From Armillaria gallica (lineage: Eukaryota > Basidiomycota > Agaricomycetes > Agaricales > Physalacriaceae): a stretch of 64,000 nt of DNA. Positions 47,535 to 60,990 of this stretch are shown here, one piece after another. The translations under genes and the position numbers were made by a program. Below the pieces are notes generated by a model. That model saw nothing but the letters and a program-made list of their open reading frames with translations. It had not been told where the DNA came from and did not search any database. Position 1 is the first letter of the stretch. Every line of letters begins with the position of its first letter. The stretch spans positions 5,394,001 to 5,458,000 of the forward strand of contig JBANDB010000002.1 in assembly GCA_037576215.1 (NCBI GenBank), in the 5' to 3' direction.

Positions 47535-49152
47535 ATGGCTCGGGCCGGAAGTCAAAATGGGTTTTATGTCGTTAAATTTAAGGGTGTCTATATCTCCATG
47601 TACTACTCAATAGGCTATGTGTTATGTTTCTATGCGAATTTCTATCAAATTTCATCCGACCAGGTCCAGGTCACCGGGACTCGGGACAGTCCGAACTTCC
47701 TGGAAATGCTTAAGTTTTCCGCACTTCCAGTTACTACTTGCTTTTTGAAGGAGCTAAGATCGATCAGGAACGCTAAGAACAGTAACAATCCTGACAGAAA
47801 GATTAGCGGCGGACCCACAAGGGTACACCAGCGTGTGAACTTCTGGCACGTGAATATCATGTGCTCTCCCGTCGCAGTCCGTCGCGTGTCAATGCTGTGC
47901 ACTGTTCCGCAGTTCCATTTGCGCTTTTCTTCCCGCCACATCACTCGACTTTCTGGATGCGCATAATACTCGGCAGCCGGGTTGCTACCACTCCGAAATC
48001 ACCGTCAGACAGCGGCATACTGCGCCTCTGCCAGCTTTTCATTATCATTTCATAGTATCTGATTTCCGAAATCCCGTATGTCGCAGTGATGGGAATGGAG
48101 GTGCAGCGCTACTTTCCTTCTTTAGCTTTTAACCGCCATCACTAATATCTGCTGGCAGTGGTGTGATGCAGCATGCTCGAAAGCTTGTCAGATCACAGCC
48201 CCTCGGTGAAGCAACAATGCAGCATGGATACGCATTTCGTACTTGACATTCGAGGCGGCTTTGTTCCCCATAGAGGCCAGAATTCTCTCACGATGTAACG
48301 ATACACACATCGCCGGACGGGTTCTGCCACTTAATCTGTCATAAGGCGGAGTTGAGGCGACTGTCTCTTTTCGTGGCCATCACCGACCACTCCTCAGATT
48401 CTGAGTTCACTTACGGTTCCGAGTTCCGATGTGATCCTTCTACGATCTTCGCAAGCGATAAGAACTGCCCGCGATAACAATAAGAAGGCTTTCATGAAGC
48501 TTGGAAGAGTGACGAACGGCACCAGGCGGCAGCTGCCTGTCATGACTGGTTGCAACTAGCGAGAAGAGTACGTATTTAGCATTCATCATGCACTGCCAAA
48601 GTGATGTTGACCGTGAGGCCGGTTACAGTTCATGGGGGCTGGGCTTAGTTCATATCGCAGGCCAGGAATTGAAAAACGCCGGAAAAATGGGTAAACGAAT
48701 TACTTGCTCTTTTACAGGGTCGAGGATCAAGCCGTCTTGTCGGGGTACACTCTGTACCCCGAGCAATTCACCGTCAGTAGCGCCTGTTACTGTCATACTG
48801 TGCACCAGAAGCGGCAGATGATTCGTTCGAAGTTCGAAGACGAAGTAGCGTCCTTTCTCCGCTGGCAGTGCCAATAATTCCCAGGCTATCCGAGGGCCTA
48901 TAGCCAATCCTAATTTTTCAGTACCGATAACCCCTCTGGCGGTTCGAGGATGGGGCCTTGGATGTCAGCCACTCCTGACCCTGGCATCGTGAAACGGAAG
49001 GTAGGTATTCCCGTTCGGATTTTTTTCGAATTCGATGGGATTTGGTCATCATGACGTTGCTACGGACCCCAGCCACCCGATCGGGCTTGGATTTTTTCTT
49101 ATCACCACGATGCGTTTGCTCGTAGGATTCTCACCCACCGTCTTCCTTAGCC
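47535..49152. other. Gene-poor stretch upstream of the glycosyltransferase
   Basis: No gene model. Minus-strand open frames at 47645-47944 (with hydrophobic PPLIFLSGLLLFLAFLI) and at 48650-48907 (ELLALPAEKGRYFVFELRT, mildly protein-like) were seen but lack supporting exons. The GT2 promoter lies at the right end. Confidence 0.35.
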
Positions 49153-52100
49153 ATGGACTACGACAGGTGGGATGCCCTCCTCCACCACATCTTCAAGCAG
49201 ACGCAGGGCGACGCATGGTTTCGTCCCCAGGAAGAGAGCCTTACCTCGGGTGTCGCCCTACGCGTGAACGACTCGCCGCCAGAGTTCCGCGTTTTTCCTT
49301 ATGAAAACATTTACTTGGAGCCTTTCGAGGCGGCTGTACAGAAACTCAACCCCGTTGTTGCAGTCAAAGTTCGTAGTGCCGCCGTTCACGCTGCACTCGC
49401 AGATGTCCCTCCTGACGCGACGAGCATCTATGTCGACAACAATACTCGCATCCAGATTATCGACACGATGCTGCAACTGCCACAGGCCGACAGGGAGCAG
49501 TGCGCTGCCTTCATTCGGGACGAGCGTGTGCTTGTCGTTTTCACTTCTTCCCTCGACACCATCATACCTACCTGTCAGGACTTTGAAGACCGACTCATAA
49601 AGCTCTTATGGCGATCTCGTCCTGGAGCACCATCTTCCACCGCCGGTTCCATTCTTCCTCGAGACGGATCGTTTTCTGTCACCGGTCATGGTAGCGTTAC
49701 CCCATCTCTTTCCAATCACAGTCTCGTTGAACCCTCTGCTGTCCTCAAGAGCAAGGTCAAGAGGAATTGGTATGGCAAAAAGGTTGGTATGTCTGCTCCG
49801 AAAGCAGAGGTTCGAGATGCGAAGCTCTACGCTCCATTTTATAATGGTCTCGCTGCAGCATTGGCTCTGATCTTCATCGGGAACGGTATCAAGACCCTCT
49901 TGACGGAGTCGCTTCTTGATAGCACATATATGCGGTTCGCATTGTTTGCGGTCATTCCGCTTCTCTTCTGTGTTTCGCTGTTCTTCACTCTCCAGATTGT
50001 CCAAAATGTCACCATGGCGTAAGTCTTGCATTATTCTCTTATCGCACGGGTCCTAACATTGGTTCAATGTTCTGAAGGATCGGACCCATAGCCCACTACC
50101 ATGTGAATAGCAAATATTATTCCGCTATTCCCCCTCTCCCTAACGATGACATCGATAACCACCTGCCCCATATCACTATACAAATGCCAGTTTACAAGGA
50201 GAACCTGGACTCCGTACTTGATCCCTCGTTTAACTCCATAAAACGCGCCATGCGAACGTACGCGCGCCAAGGTGGAACGTCCAGTATCTTCGTTAATGAC
50301 GATGGTCTTCGGCTCATTTCCATGGCCGATCGGGACGAGCGGATAGCGTATTACGCCACGCACGGTATCGCCTGGGTTGCTCGTCCTCGACATGGTTACA
50401 CGGAAGGAACCGGCGACATAGAGAAAGGTCTTAAGGATCACAGGGAAGCTCCCTTCGTGCGCGCTGGCCGTTTCAAGAAGGCCAGTAACATGAACTACGG
50501 CTTGAGCCTTTCTCTCAAGGTCGAGAACCATCTGGATCACTTGATGGTGAACCGGCCGCCACAGGCGCACTATCGTCGAGCTTCGGCAGCAACGAGTCAA
50601 GCAATGTCGGAATTCGGTAGCAATGCCCACCTTGGCACTCACGGAGGCACATACGGAATGCAGTACCTGGGAAAAGACGGAGATGATATGTCACGGATGC
50701 TGGACATGGAAGGTGACGAAGATTCAGAGGAGATGGCCCTCCAAATGGCGATGGAACAGGTGTACGATGAGAGCGGTTCACGATTCCGACCTTGGGCAGC
50801 GTTCGGGAAGGGAATGCGTATCGGTGAAATCATTCTGCTAGTTGACAGTGACACGATTGTACCCGAGGTAAGCTTTTCTTATCAACCTTTCATTAAAGCC
50901 TATTGATGGTAATTTCTAGGACTGTTTACGGGATGCCGCGCGAGAAATGGCTGCCTGCCCCAACGTTGCCATTATCCAGCATGAAAGTGACGTCATGCAG
51001 GTCGCTAATCACTATTTCGAGAACGGTATTGCCTACTTCACGCGGCGGATTAATAGGTGTATATCTATGGCCTGCGCTAACGGAGAAGTGGCGCCTTTCG
51101 TTGGGCATAATGCTTTCCTCAGGTGGAAGGCGTTGCAGGATGCGGCGTTCGTTGACCCGGCAGACAAAGCTGCGAAAGCGTCAGGCGAGGAGAGGATATG
51201 GAGTGAATCGAACGTGTCGGAGGATTTCGATATGGCATTAAGGCTGTTGATGAGGGGCTATGATATCCGCTGGGCGACGTACTCGAATGGAGGTTTCAAG
51301 GAGGGTGTTTCGCTAACAGTGGATGATGAATTAAATCGCTGGCAGGTTCGTTAATCTCCATTTATTTCCGGGTCCTTGTTCTGATTGTTTCTAACAGAAA
51401 TACGCCTATGGTTGTAACGAGTGAGTTTAAGCATGGTCGTTAGTGTGTTTGCGACTAATATCTTCATTTCAGGCTGCTCTTCAACCCACTGGTTCAATGG
51501 TTCAGGAAGGGTCCGATCGCACATCAGATCAATCGCTTCATGTGGTGCAAAGCGCCCATCCATTACAAGATCTCTGTGATGGCGTGTACGTCCTGCTTCG
51601 CTTCTCTAATGTGATAATTCATTAAACTATACTGCGTAGACATGTTTTCCTACTATGGTATCGCCGCCTCCGTCACTATCGGTATCATCAACTATGCTCT
51701 TCTTGGATTTCAGTTCCCCGTGGATGGTTTCTACATGCATTCCTTTGAGATCTGGCTAGCGACAACAGTGGTCTTCTTCGGTTCTGGAAATGTTGGTTAT
51801 ACTCTTCTCGAGTATAGACTAGGCCATAAACCGTTAGTCAAGGGGTTCCTCGAGAATGTGATGTGGATTCCATTCTTGTACGTTTCTTATCGTCTCCTTA
51901 ATCTTTTACCTAACTGCTCACCGGCTTACGTCCAGTTTCTTCTTCTTTGGCGGGCTCTCGATCCCGGTATCTCAAGCTCTCCTTGCGCACCTGTTCTCGT
52001 ACAATATTACGTGGAGCGCCACCATTAAGGAGGTCCAGAGATCGAATTTCTTCAAAGAGATTCCGAAGATTGCTAAGCGGTTCTGGTTCCCGCTTATCGT

Positions 52101-52324
52101 TAGCATCCTTCTCCTTGCAGGGATGGTCATCCTGAGCACGTCGCTAGTACCTCTTGGCTGGAGGGTCGATGGTTCTGCGTGGGCCGTTATCTTCCCGTTA
52201 AGTGTGGCTGCGGGCTGCCACATACTCTTCCCGGTAAGTATCTACACACGACTTTTGTATTTGGGACTCATCATCACCATTCCAGATCGTGCTCAACCCG
52301 TGGTTGATGGTGTTCTCATATTGA
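49153..52324 (+). CDS. Family 2 glycosyltransferase, multispan polysaccharide synthase-like
   Basis: Eight exons give 930 residues (introns 50019-50077, 50868-50919, 51346-51397, 51421-51472, 51586-51639, 51878-51935, 52234-52285). The N-terminal soluble domain (MDYDRWDALLHHIFKQTQGD and on) is followed by two membrane spans (LAAALALIFIGNGI, FALFAVIPLLFCVSLFF). The GT2 catalytic domain has ITIQMPVYKEN, SIFVNDDGLR, FKKASNMNYG, the metal-binding ILLVDSDTIVPED (DxD) and SEDFDMALRLL (ED). After NRWQKYAYGCNELLFNPLVQ a WFRKG end replaces a plain QxxRW. C-terminal spans follow (YYGIAASVTIGIINYALLGF, IWLATTVVFF, WIPFFFFFFGGL, FWFPLIVSILLLAGMVIL, AVIFPLSVAAGCHILF). An acidic, Met-rich insertion (MLDMEGDEDSEEMALQMAME) sits inside the domain. 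It fits a plasma-membrane enzyme making a cell-wall or capsule glycan. It is not a typical chitin synthase, and the product is unknown. Confidence 0.9.
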
Positions 52325-53159
52325 TGGGCAAGCTTTGGACTCGTCCCGTCAATTTCTACCTTAAGCGCTTATCGTTTGCTCTCATTTCGCTCTGGTTCGG
52401 TTTATGGACTCGGTTACTGTGCAAGCACACTCATTAGAACATTCACTCAATATTGTATACATCCATTCATCCGCTGTTTATATCTTACATTGGCCGTGTC
52501 ACTTGATAGACAGTGGGCCTTTCTTACATACATGCTTTGTTGATACCATTTCAAGCTATCGTCATTGTCTTGCTATTCATCATACCCATACATCACGGTT
52601 ATTTATCCACTTCTCCATAAAGAGGACATCTTATTCTTCCTTTCATCTGCATTAGTACGGACAAAAATTGATGCATATTTTTTACATCGGGAGGATGGGA
52701 GGAAATCCGTTTAAGATTAACTTGTGGATCCGCCGTAGACCGTAACAAAGGGAGATATGCAACATTTGAGTGACATTTTGTAACGAAGCCAATCCAGCTG
52801 CAAGTCCTTGTCTGTTATAGGTTCACTTGTCTTCCCACACTGGAACTTTCGACGAAGTTCGCAAGATCCAGCACACCGTTTGTGTAATGGGATATTGCGG
52901 AGATGGTAAAGTTAGTTAGACGTATATCGGTGAATGACCAAAGTCGATGCCGGCAAAACGATGGTATTTTGGTCCTACATAGGAGACCGATGACGGCGAA
53001 GGCGATAAGGATATGAAGTCATCATAGAGGTCCGTAAACCCAAGACCGCCAAGAAGTGACGGATCAAGGGTCCTGCCATGTGGAATGGAACACCCTTCAA
53101 ATCAAAAATTGAGAAGAGAGTATTTTTGCAAGGCGCATACTTCTCGAAGAAAGAAAGAT
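52325..53159. other. Intergenic between convergent genes
   Basis: 3' flanks of the glycosyltransferase and of the minus-strand hypothetical gene. Only small open frames were seen. Confidence 0.5.
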
Positions 53160-54702
53160 CTAGGAAGGAATCAAGAACCTCCCCTCAGAAGCGGATGCAG
53201 TGTATGGCAATGACGCGGTAGGGTTATCGGGTGGAGGGAAAGAATCCTCAATGACTCCAGGTTTGCTGCAAGGAGGGAGCCACACATTATTGGCAAAATC
53301 AACCTCGATATGGCGCTGGGGAGAAATTGATGAGTCCTTTTCATGAGGGGCGAATACAGCTTTTCGCTTGCCTCTAGACTTTGCGGACATCGTTAGAGGC
53401 CGTGGGGTAAGGCGGGCATCGACGCCCGGTTCCAAGACAGGTTCGACGTCGCGTCATTCCGTACCATCCAAGTCAGAAATATATCGGCGTTTTGAGCGAG
53501 TTACGCAGGGATGCAAATTCACGGATGTAATCTCGGAGTTTGTGACATATGCTCCATCCTGCATGGAGTCGTTATCAGAATCCACAGTGACATTGGCCCT
53601 CCTAACGACATTTGGGCTCTGTGGACGCACCTCCTCACCCGCGTCTCGCACTATATGTTTCTTTGATTTCTTTTCGGGCAGGAGTGACTCCATGCTCTGG
53701 GCTGAGAGCTGGTGCCGTTTCCTGAGTGGCGGTACCACTTCGGATTCTCGACTTGTATTCCGTTGGGTAGGGACAGCATTGAAACTGTGGTTCTCACTCT
53801 GCGGAAACTTGGTTGTCGGGCGAAGGTTATCGCTGGAAGAGTCCACCAACATTCCCTCCTGTGGCTGATACCTGGCAAGAACGGCTCATGCTGCTGAATG
53901 AGGCCGGGTTCGGATTTGCTGGTGCTCTTCTCTTTCGGAAAATCTGTGGGAAGTAGCCATGTTTTGTAATCTGCCTTATCGTGGGGCAAGGGTGGGACAC
54001 TGATATGAGACATGCAAAGCCGACGACGTTTGGAAGGTGGGAAAAGCCTGTTCCGTGACTCGAGGAGCGCTACATACGACGTTTCAGGAGCAAACAGTTG
54101 ACGCGCACTACTAAATTCGGACATTGGAATGGGCGAAAGGTCGACAGCTTCAATGTAGAGCGGGGCCGACATCTGGTGCAAGATGAGAAATGGGATATTG
54201 AGTACAATTATGGAAGGGCGCATACTGTAGGCTTATCTGTAGTCATGTTAATCGGCAACGGTAATGAAGACCCGTCCTGTTCAGAGCAAGATACTTTAGG
54301 CATCATGGTCAAAATAAACTAAACAAGAAGGTACCTGAAGCTGAACGAGGAATTCAACTTCGTCCTGACTATTATCATCCAACGGGCTCTCTTCTTCGAA
54401 TATTCCATAGTCGCCGAAAGAAAAATCTTGCTCTGTAGTAAGGTTTGTCGATATTGGTTCGATCATCGTCGGTCCGATTCCCCTCACAGGTGCAAAGTCC
54501 TAAGGGTAGCCTGAGCCCATCCCATCGGTAAAACCAAGTCAGGGAGTAATACCATGGTGTGTGAAAATGAAGGGGAATTCGAAGAAGCTAAAGGCGGCAT
54601 TGGTATTCGCGATGTTTGATTATTCCGTTTCGTTTCTACTGCATTTGGGCGAGGTGAGGGACCAACGTCAAGATAAGACTCTCGACACATACCTCGTGCC
54701 AC
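53160..54702 (-). CDS. Hypothetical, probably nuclear protein; gene model broken near the 3' half
   Basis: No family recognised. From an ATG at 54702 the first exon reads MARGMCRESYLDVGPSPRPN and ends SPSFSHTM. A GT..AG intron joins it to DFAPVRGIGPTMIEPISTNL, then to EFLVQLQ, DGSSLPLPINMTTDKPT and, after a 53-nt intron, MSAPLYIEAVDLSPIPMSEF. A basic patch PPSKRRRLC and QQHEPFLP follow. The continuation LVDSSSDNLRPTTKFPQSEN, with PEKKSKKH and TRSKRRY patches, is in a different frame from about 53860, and no intron of usable length bridges it. This second frame meets TGA at 53454-53456 and then continues as LEPGVDARLTPRPLTMSAKS to a stop at 53160. So the 3' half is frameshifted or mis-modelled. 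Low-complexity, polar, Lys/Arg-rich composition suggests a disordered nuclear protein. Confidence 0.4.
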
Positions 54703-55412
54703 CTTATCTCAAGACCGAGTTTTCAGAGACACAGAGAATTAGAGACAAGAGGATGCCGAGTGAACGGCGACAAATTCAAGAAATTGCTGGTTCGGCCACG
54801 GTCACGAGTTATTCGGGTATCCGGTCCGAGAGACCCGTGCGGTCAGGGTAACAACCTTGCTTAAAGGAAGTACCTCATCATGCGCTGCTACTTTGCGGTT
54901 TTATAAACAGCGGTATGGTTCCTTCCTTCTTCAAATGGTCGCCTAATTTTGATGCGCGCAGTCTCTATTGTCGAGATAGGAATGATAAGTAATATTCAAT
55001 CTCAATAATTCTTGCAATACGGCGCCCATCTCCACGCCCAGCTGCAATAACATTGAACGAAGCAATGTCATTGATGTGCACACACGACACTGTTAATTCA
55101 CTATCATTTTTTGAATCGGTGCTCTACATGATGCTTCGTCAATTCATCAATCATTACTTCGACACTCATGGACCTAGATTATGCCGGAAAGACGACAAAG
55201 TTCTACCCCCTAATTCATTCAGGTGAAGGCACATGTAGTTATTGATATTAAGTATCGAAAGCCTGTCCGCGATGTTCACCCGCAAAGAGTCGCCCCTAGT
55301 AGCGACGAAAAACACGCCCCTTTAGGCCTTGGGGTAATTCAGCGCGTGAACATGAGTACAGGATTATATATAATAATACAGCCCTTTCCGTAGAAATTCA
55401 TATACTGCTCAA
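54703..55412. other. Intergenic
   Basis: Promoter of the hypothetical gene and 3' flank of the second P450. No other feature was recognised. Confidence 0.5.
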
Positions 55413-57729
55413 TCAGTCGCGAGAGGCAACCGCCACTCTCAATGGCAGTTGTGAGCCTTTCTCCACCTCCCCTTTCACAGTCGGCGTCATTATAATACAA
55501 GCTTCTCTCCTGATTCGCTCATATTCTTGAGTCAGCGAAAATTCAAAGTTATTAACAACTTCAGCTATAAATGCGTGGAGCTCGAGGACACTGCAAGTTA
55601 TACGGTTAGCGTGAGCAAAGAGACATAATTAACACTTCATACGCAAATCGCCAGCCGATGCAAGACTTGACTCCTCCACCAAAGCTCAACCTACGACGGA
55701 AAAGTCAGTCAAACTTCGGTGCTTTGAATTGAAGCTAGATCGCACAAGTTCCCGTAGACACCAACTGGTACTTGCTTACTTATATCCCCTCTTAACCAGC
55801 GCGCGGGATCGAAAGAGTGGGCATCTTCTCCCCACACACCCTTATTCCTTTTCATTGGTAAAAATAGCGAACATTGCGATGCACGTCGTGATCGATCTCA
55901 CCTATTATAACTGGCGATCGATGTAATGATGGACGTCCCCTTATGTATGGCTATCTCTTGCACCACCTTTCCCGTCGTCAAGGTCACAGGGTTACTCAAA
56001 GGAAGGACGTGGTTCTGAGCTGCCACCCTTTCAATATTATAAGTGACAGGATGGAACCGAAGCACCTCCTATGGAACGATCAGTTCAGGATCATAAAACA
56101 GGACCATAAACTAACCTTCACCACAGCAGTCAGATAAGGCATGCTATCCAGGTCCTGGACGGAAAATTCGGTATCACCGCGATTAAAAACCACTCTTTCT
56201 TTCTTTCTGATTTCTGCTCTTAGTCGGTTTTGTACTTCACGATGTTTCGCAAGTTCAAGGAATGTCCATGAGAGTGTACTGGCAGTCGTTTCGTGCCCGG
56301 CAAACATGATAGAGCTACCAACTTCGCAATCAGCGCTGAAGTTCTGTTCGAAATATCACACCTACTTCATCTGAGCAAGCAGCTCTTCGGGATTGAGTCG
56401 CGACTTTGGGTTTTCGGAAACATTCGCTTTCACTGACATGGAATAGGTCAAGTTCATGTCAACAAACAAGCCGAAAACAGGAAGAGTACCCAACAAACTC
56501 ATGATATCCCTCTTTGGTTTGTCTGCGGCAAGCGCTTCGTATTTCTCGTTCAGCAACTGCTTTGCGGCCTCGTCGATCAAGTCGCGCATCATTCTGATGT
56601 GCTCCAGTCGTTTGATTGGCGCCTTCTCAACAATGCATCGTACAACCCATTTCGGCAGCCATTCCATCAGACATAAAGACAGGGTGCTGTAGTCAGTAGC
56701 TACGCCAAAGGTATCAAACCTGGGAAGTAGATTGATCATTAGATACTTTCTCTGGAGTCAAAAAAAGAGACAGCTGACAGCATATTTGCATACGCGTTGG
56801 TCAGAGGTTTAGCCGATTCGTCGAGAGCGCTAAACGGATAATCGAATGCGGCTAGATATGTCGTTGGACGAGGAAATAAAATTGGATGTGGGTCTAAACA
56901 ACATACCTTCGCCGATGGCATCCAATGTTGCACGCGACGTCCACGAAGGGATGTCGATAACGACAGACTGTCCATCAGTTGTGGAGATTAGCTCCTTCCA
57001 CTTTGACGTCATCTTCAAACAAGGACGTTCAACGATTTTTACCATTGAATCATACCATTTACCTTCCCAGCATGCGCAAAAAACACTGGTACATAAAAAT
57101 TTGCTTCAGGTCCTCCGAAACCCGGTAGGAGAACTTTGCGATGTCTCTTATGGTCATCACCTGTATGAATTCAGATAGATTAGCGTGCAATTCCCGTAAA
57201 CTTTGATCGCAGACCTTCGACAAAGAAAACTCCCGTTCCTGCTCCCAGTCGACTGAACTCCTTAACATTTTGTGGTTTGATAAATTTGTATCCGCTGGTT
57301 TGGTATATATATTGAAGCGCCTTGGGATCGGAAACCAGGAGACGATCTTCCTGCACGAGACGACAGTCAGTAAATGGACAAGTAACCAGTAAAATTTCGC
57401 TTACTCCGAAAGCTGCTCGGATTCGAACAACGTCGCCATACTGGCTTTGCCATTTAAAGTCCATCTAAAATACAGCGTCAAACTACAAGGGTAACTAGTC
57501 GAAGTCGATCGATCCACTTCTCCTGCTTCGCCTTTGAGAAGTTCAGGCAAGTTTCCTTTTGATCTATGAGAAACAGCCAGAGAGTACGATACGTCGGAAC
57601 GTACCATAGACCCAAGACTTCCATTGCGGCCCAGGAACGTTGGCAATCGATATGCGTTTGAGTCGCTTGTATACGAGATACACTGCACTGAACAGACAAA
57701 TAGACAACAGAGGGAGGAGTAAAGCCATG
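55413..57729 (-). CDS. Cytochrome P450 monooxygenase (second of two)
   Basis: ATG at 57729 gives the anchor MALLLPLLSICLFSAVYLVY and then NVPGPQWKSWVYG. Later exons give LPELLKGEAGEV, MDFKWQSQYGDVVRIRAAFG, LVSDPKALQYIYQTSGYKF, DDHKRHRKVLLPGFGGPEAN (C-helix region), SWTSRATLDAIGE, FDTFGVATDYSTLSLCLMEW, the I-helix SIMFAGHETTASTLSWTFLE (AGxxT), the SMPYLTAVVKEVLRFHP strip (ExxR), FDPARWLRGD and the Cys loop LSFGGGVKSCIGWRFA. The end is RVAVASRD. About twelve introns keep frame where checked. The haem Cys, ExxR and AGxET motifs are all kept. Many mushroom P450s of this type act on fatty acids, terpenes or aromatic compounds, but substrate cannot be told. A truncated copy lies at 62083-63090. Confidence 0.9.
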
Positions 57730-59449
57730 GTCAGAGTGCGCGGTGTGCAGTGTGGGGCATGGAATATATAGCGTTCCAGTCATGCCAGCAACGGATCACC
57801 GGACCTAAGAAAGTGGATAGCCATCTCAAGGAATGAATGACATTCCCGGTCGGACAGTCATGAAGCGTGAGTGATGGTACAGTGATTGTCGGTGAAAACA
57901 AGCCAAACCTCTCCAACTTGCGCGGCATCGAAGTTTGGGTCAGAGGAGGTCTCTTGCAATTGTAGGAGAAAACAGACGAAGCAGATTCGGTGATGAAGTC
58001 TGCGTTGGATGAACTGAATTTGAATAATGCCTCTTCTTGTCGATGATCCGTGTTACCGATAGACCTGAAGATGGAAGGATTTAGTTAGATGTCAGTAACA
58101 CTGACGGTAACAAGGGGTCTTTAGCGATTGAAACCAACCATAGTTCTTTGAGGGTTCCGGTATAGTCGATTACGGCAAGTGTGTGATATCGGTAGATGTC
58201 TATGGTGCAGTGCGCTTAGTCGCCGCCTCTAATGTGCAAAGCCAGGAACCGAACTTGGGGTTAGCCGATTCTTTTTTGCTCTTGCCAAATGCGTTATTTT
58301 GATAAGACAAGACGATTGGAAAGACGAATTTCGGCTCGTTACTGATGTCCGTGGAATTTACTGATTACTGTTACTGAATTCAAATTGAACATCACGTGAA
58401 CATCTCACGTGGCCTCCACGCGAGCATCCGGATTTGAAGTTTAAAGTCGCGTTGAACTTTTACTACTCACTAACACACGCGGCCAAGCCCAAGAAGCTTC
58501 GTTTGGCTGCTCAAGCAATTTAAATACTTTTGATAACTCTTTGAATCAGTTTTCGTCCGCTTTTCTTCTCCGAACAACTGGCCTTACAACCAACCAGTTG
58601 TATCTCCAATCAATTTTGAGGAAAGGCACATACGAACTACTGAGATCGGAGGCGTTACCGCAGAAAATTCGCTTGCCTAATATCTTTTTCGCTTCAAAAA
58701 TTTCTACAGACGTTTAAACACAATAGGATCTGACTTCCGTGATTGAGAGAGAGATATACCTCAAAATCCTGGAGGCTGCTATGCGGAGAACAGAGGATTA
58801 GGGTGGTTGTAATTTTGAGGGTGCACTATATATCGACAATCACAGCTGATAATTTTTTGTCATAGGATGGTCCCTGGTCTTACCGCTGACCCCACTACTC
58901 CTATCCAGATTCCACTCAGCTTCGCTTGATTGAACCAAGCTCTGTGACTGCGTCAGTCAACAAAGACGGACCCGAATGCTCGCAATTCATTGCCCAGGAC
59001 TTGGCTTGGACTCGGCCAACATGTCTGGTATAATTATCCTCCAGATTCCCATTTCATAAATTTATTCCGTTCAACCCATTGGCGGCATACAAGACAACCA
59101 AGTTTTTCAATGCAAGATCAAACATGTCTGCTACCACCTCCACCGTTCTGCTACCGTTTCAGTAGAGTGAGGATCGTGCCAGAAACGATGCTGCCGAAAA
59201 TGTGTAGACTCTGAGAATTGTTATAGGAGGATTAAGGAGATTCAGCTCCGCAAAAATGAGTGCAAGAATGGTGGGAAGACAGATTTTCTGGGTAGACATA
59301 CTACTAGTGCAAAGAAATCGTGTTGGGAGATAGATTTGAACGCGATGAAGTCTCGCGTTCACATCACTGGACTTTGACTAGACTAATATAGCAATCTCCT
59401 AATTCAGTAATTCTTTTTGGTTTATTTATTTATTTGATCAATCCACAGA
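57730..59449. other. Gene-poor stretch upstream of the second P450
   Basis: P450 promoter at its left end, then about 1.5 kb with no recognised gene. Nothing repeat-like was seen other than AT-rich runs. Confidence 0.45.
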
Positions 59450-59472
59450 CACCGGACTTTGCCCCGAAAAAT
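59450..59472 (+). repeat. Left inverted-repeat end of the element
   Basis: CACCGGACTTTGCCCCGAAA followed by AAT. It is repeated inverted at 60991-61014. Confidence 0.65.
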
Positions 59473-60990
59473 CGATAGCTATTATAAGGCGGTTACACCC
59501 TATAAACGAATTATAATCACCGGATCACTTTGAAATAACCGCCTCTATACTATTCGCCTTTTAGACCACCTAATTCGTCAATATAAGCGAGATAATGTTC
59601 TTATATAGTCGGGCAATTATTCTGCATATAGGCAGCAGGCTTATTGACCAGGTCATACTAAGAAGAATAAGCACTATGTATTGTGAACTCTACGCAACTA
59701 TAATACACATGATCTACAGACACTGGTTGATACCTTCATCATCACCTCCCCGTAAGAATCAAGACCGCCATCGAAGTCGGCACAGAAGCCACAGTCCCCC
59801 GACGACTACACCAGAAAAAAACTAGAACCAGCAGACATCAAATGCCAAGGACGAGAAAAGACATACCACCGCGTAAAATGGACAACGAGAATGCATGGCT
59901 GGGAGGCATTGAACGAACTTGAATATTGGGCCGCCAAGGAAGAGCAAGACATCCAACTGTTTAGATGTATCAATTAGGCGCATACAAGCATCTCACCAAC
60001 ACTTACCATGACCAATTCCAGAGGGCGCCATGAGAGCATGACATATCTTGGGAATATCCCTCTGCTGTTGCATTCGGCGGAATTCGTACATTTGCATGGC
60101 GTGGGCATTTTTGAGCGCGCATATACTCAGTCAGGGATCAACCTGTTGCATCGACGAAGTCAGCTCACATATCCTGAATCTCCCAGGAACGTACCTTCTC
60201 ATGTCCCGCTATCCATATCACCAAGAATTGACTGTCCGTCGAGATCAGGAACCTCCGAGTCACGCCGTCAGCCTCGGGGTCGTTCAGGTCGCTCCCAGTG
60301 TATATGGACTCCATGTCCTCGGCTCCCGGTCTGAGCACCAACCGCTCCAGTATGCCCCTTGATCTTCGTCATCATTGCTGTCGTGGTGCCCTGGTCATCG
60401 TAGAAGCTGTCCAAAAGCTGTTGTAGCCGTTACCAGTCACCACCAATGCCGACGCGTATCAGAACTGTCTTCACTAGCATGAACCCACAGCTGCTCCAAT
60501 GAATCTACAGGAATCATGAGGCAACCAATGGAAATACATAAAGGCTTACCATCTATACATGCAAATTTCTGGCTCGCCCGGCATTGCCATGCTGCGTCTG
60601 AGAAATGGCTTTTTATGGTCGGGCCTGCTGCGTCTGTGCATTCAGTACGAGTGAAATACTCGCGATAGACGAGGGCGGTTGCGGGCTCGGTGTGTATTCC
60701 AAGGCGGTCGAGGCAGAGGTGGTGGTTGTGGTCGAAGACGACGCGTGACGTGACACAGCGGGCGCGGTTCCCGCCAAAGGCAACGCGTGACGTGGCAAAT
60801 CGATGCGATAGGTAAGCCTGGCCAGTAAGCCAGGACTTTTGAGAAAATTTGCGAAGTCGTACTAATAATCCACGAAGGTTATCAGGAGGTTATACCATGT
60901 ATTAGGACGAATAACAGCAGTGACAATATATGCTCAATACCGGTCGCTTATCCGGCGATTACGACAAATAAAAACCAAGTAACCACGGCC

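Noticed and set aside
49153..52324. Chitin synthase call
   Set aside because: DxD and ED motifs fit any GT2 enzyme. The plain QxxRW and chitin-synthase landmarks are absent, so only the family level is kept.
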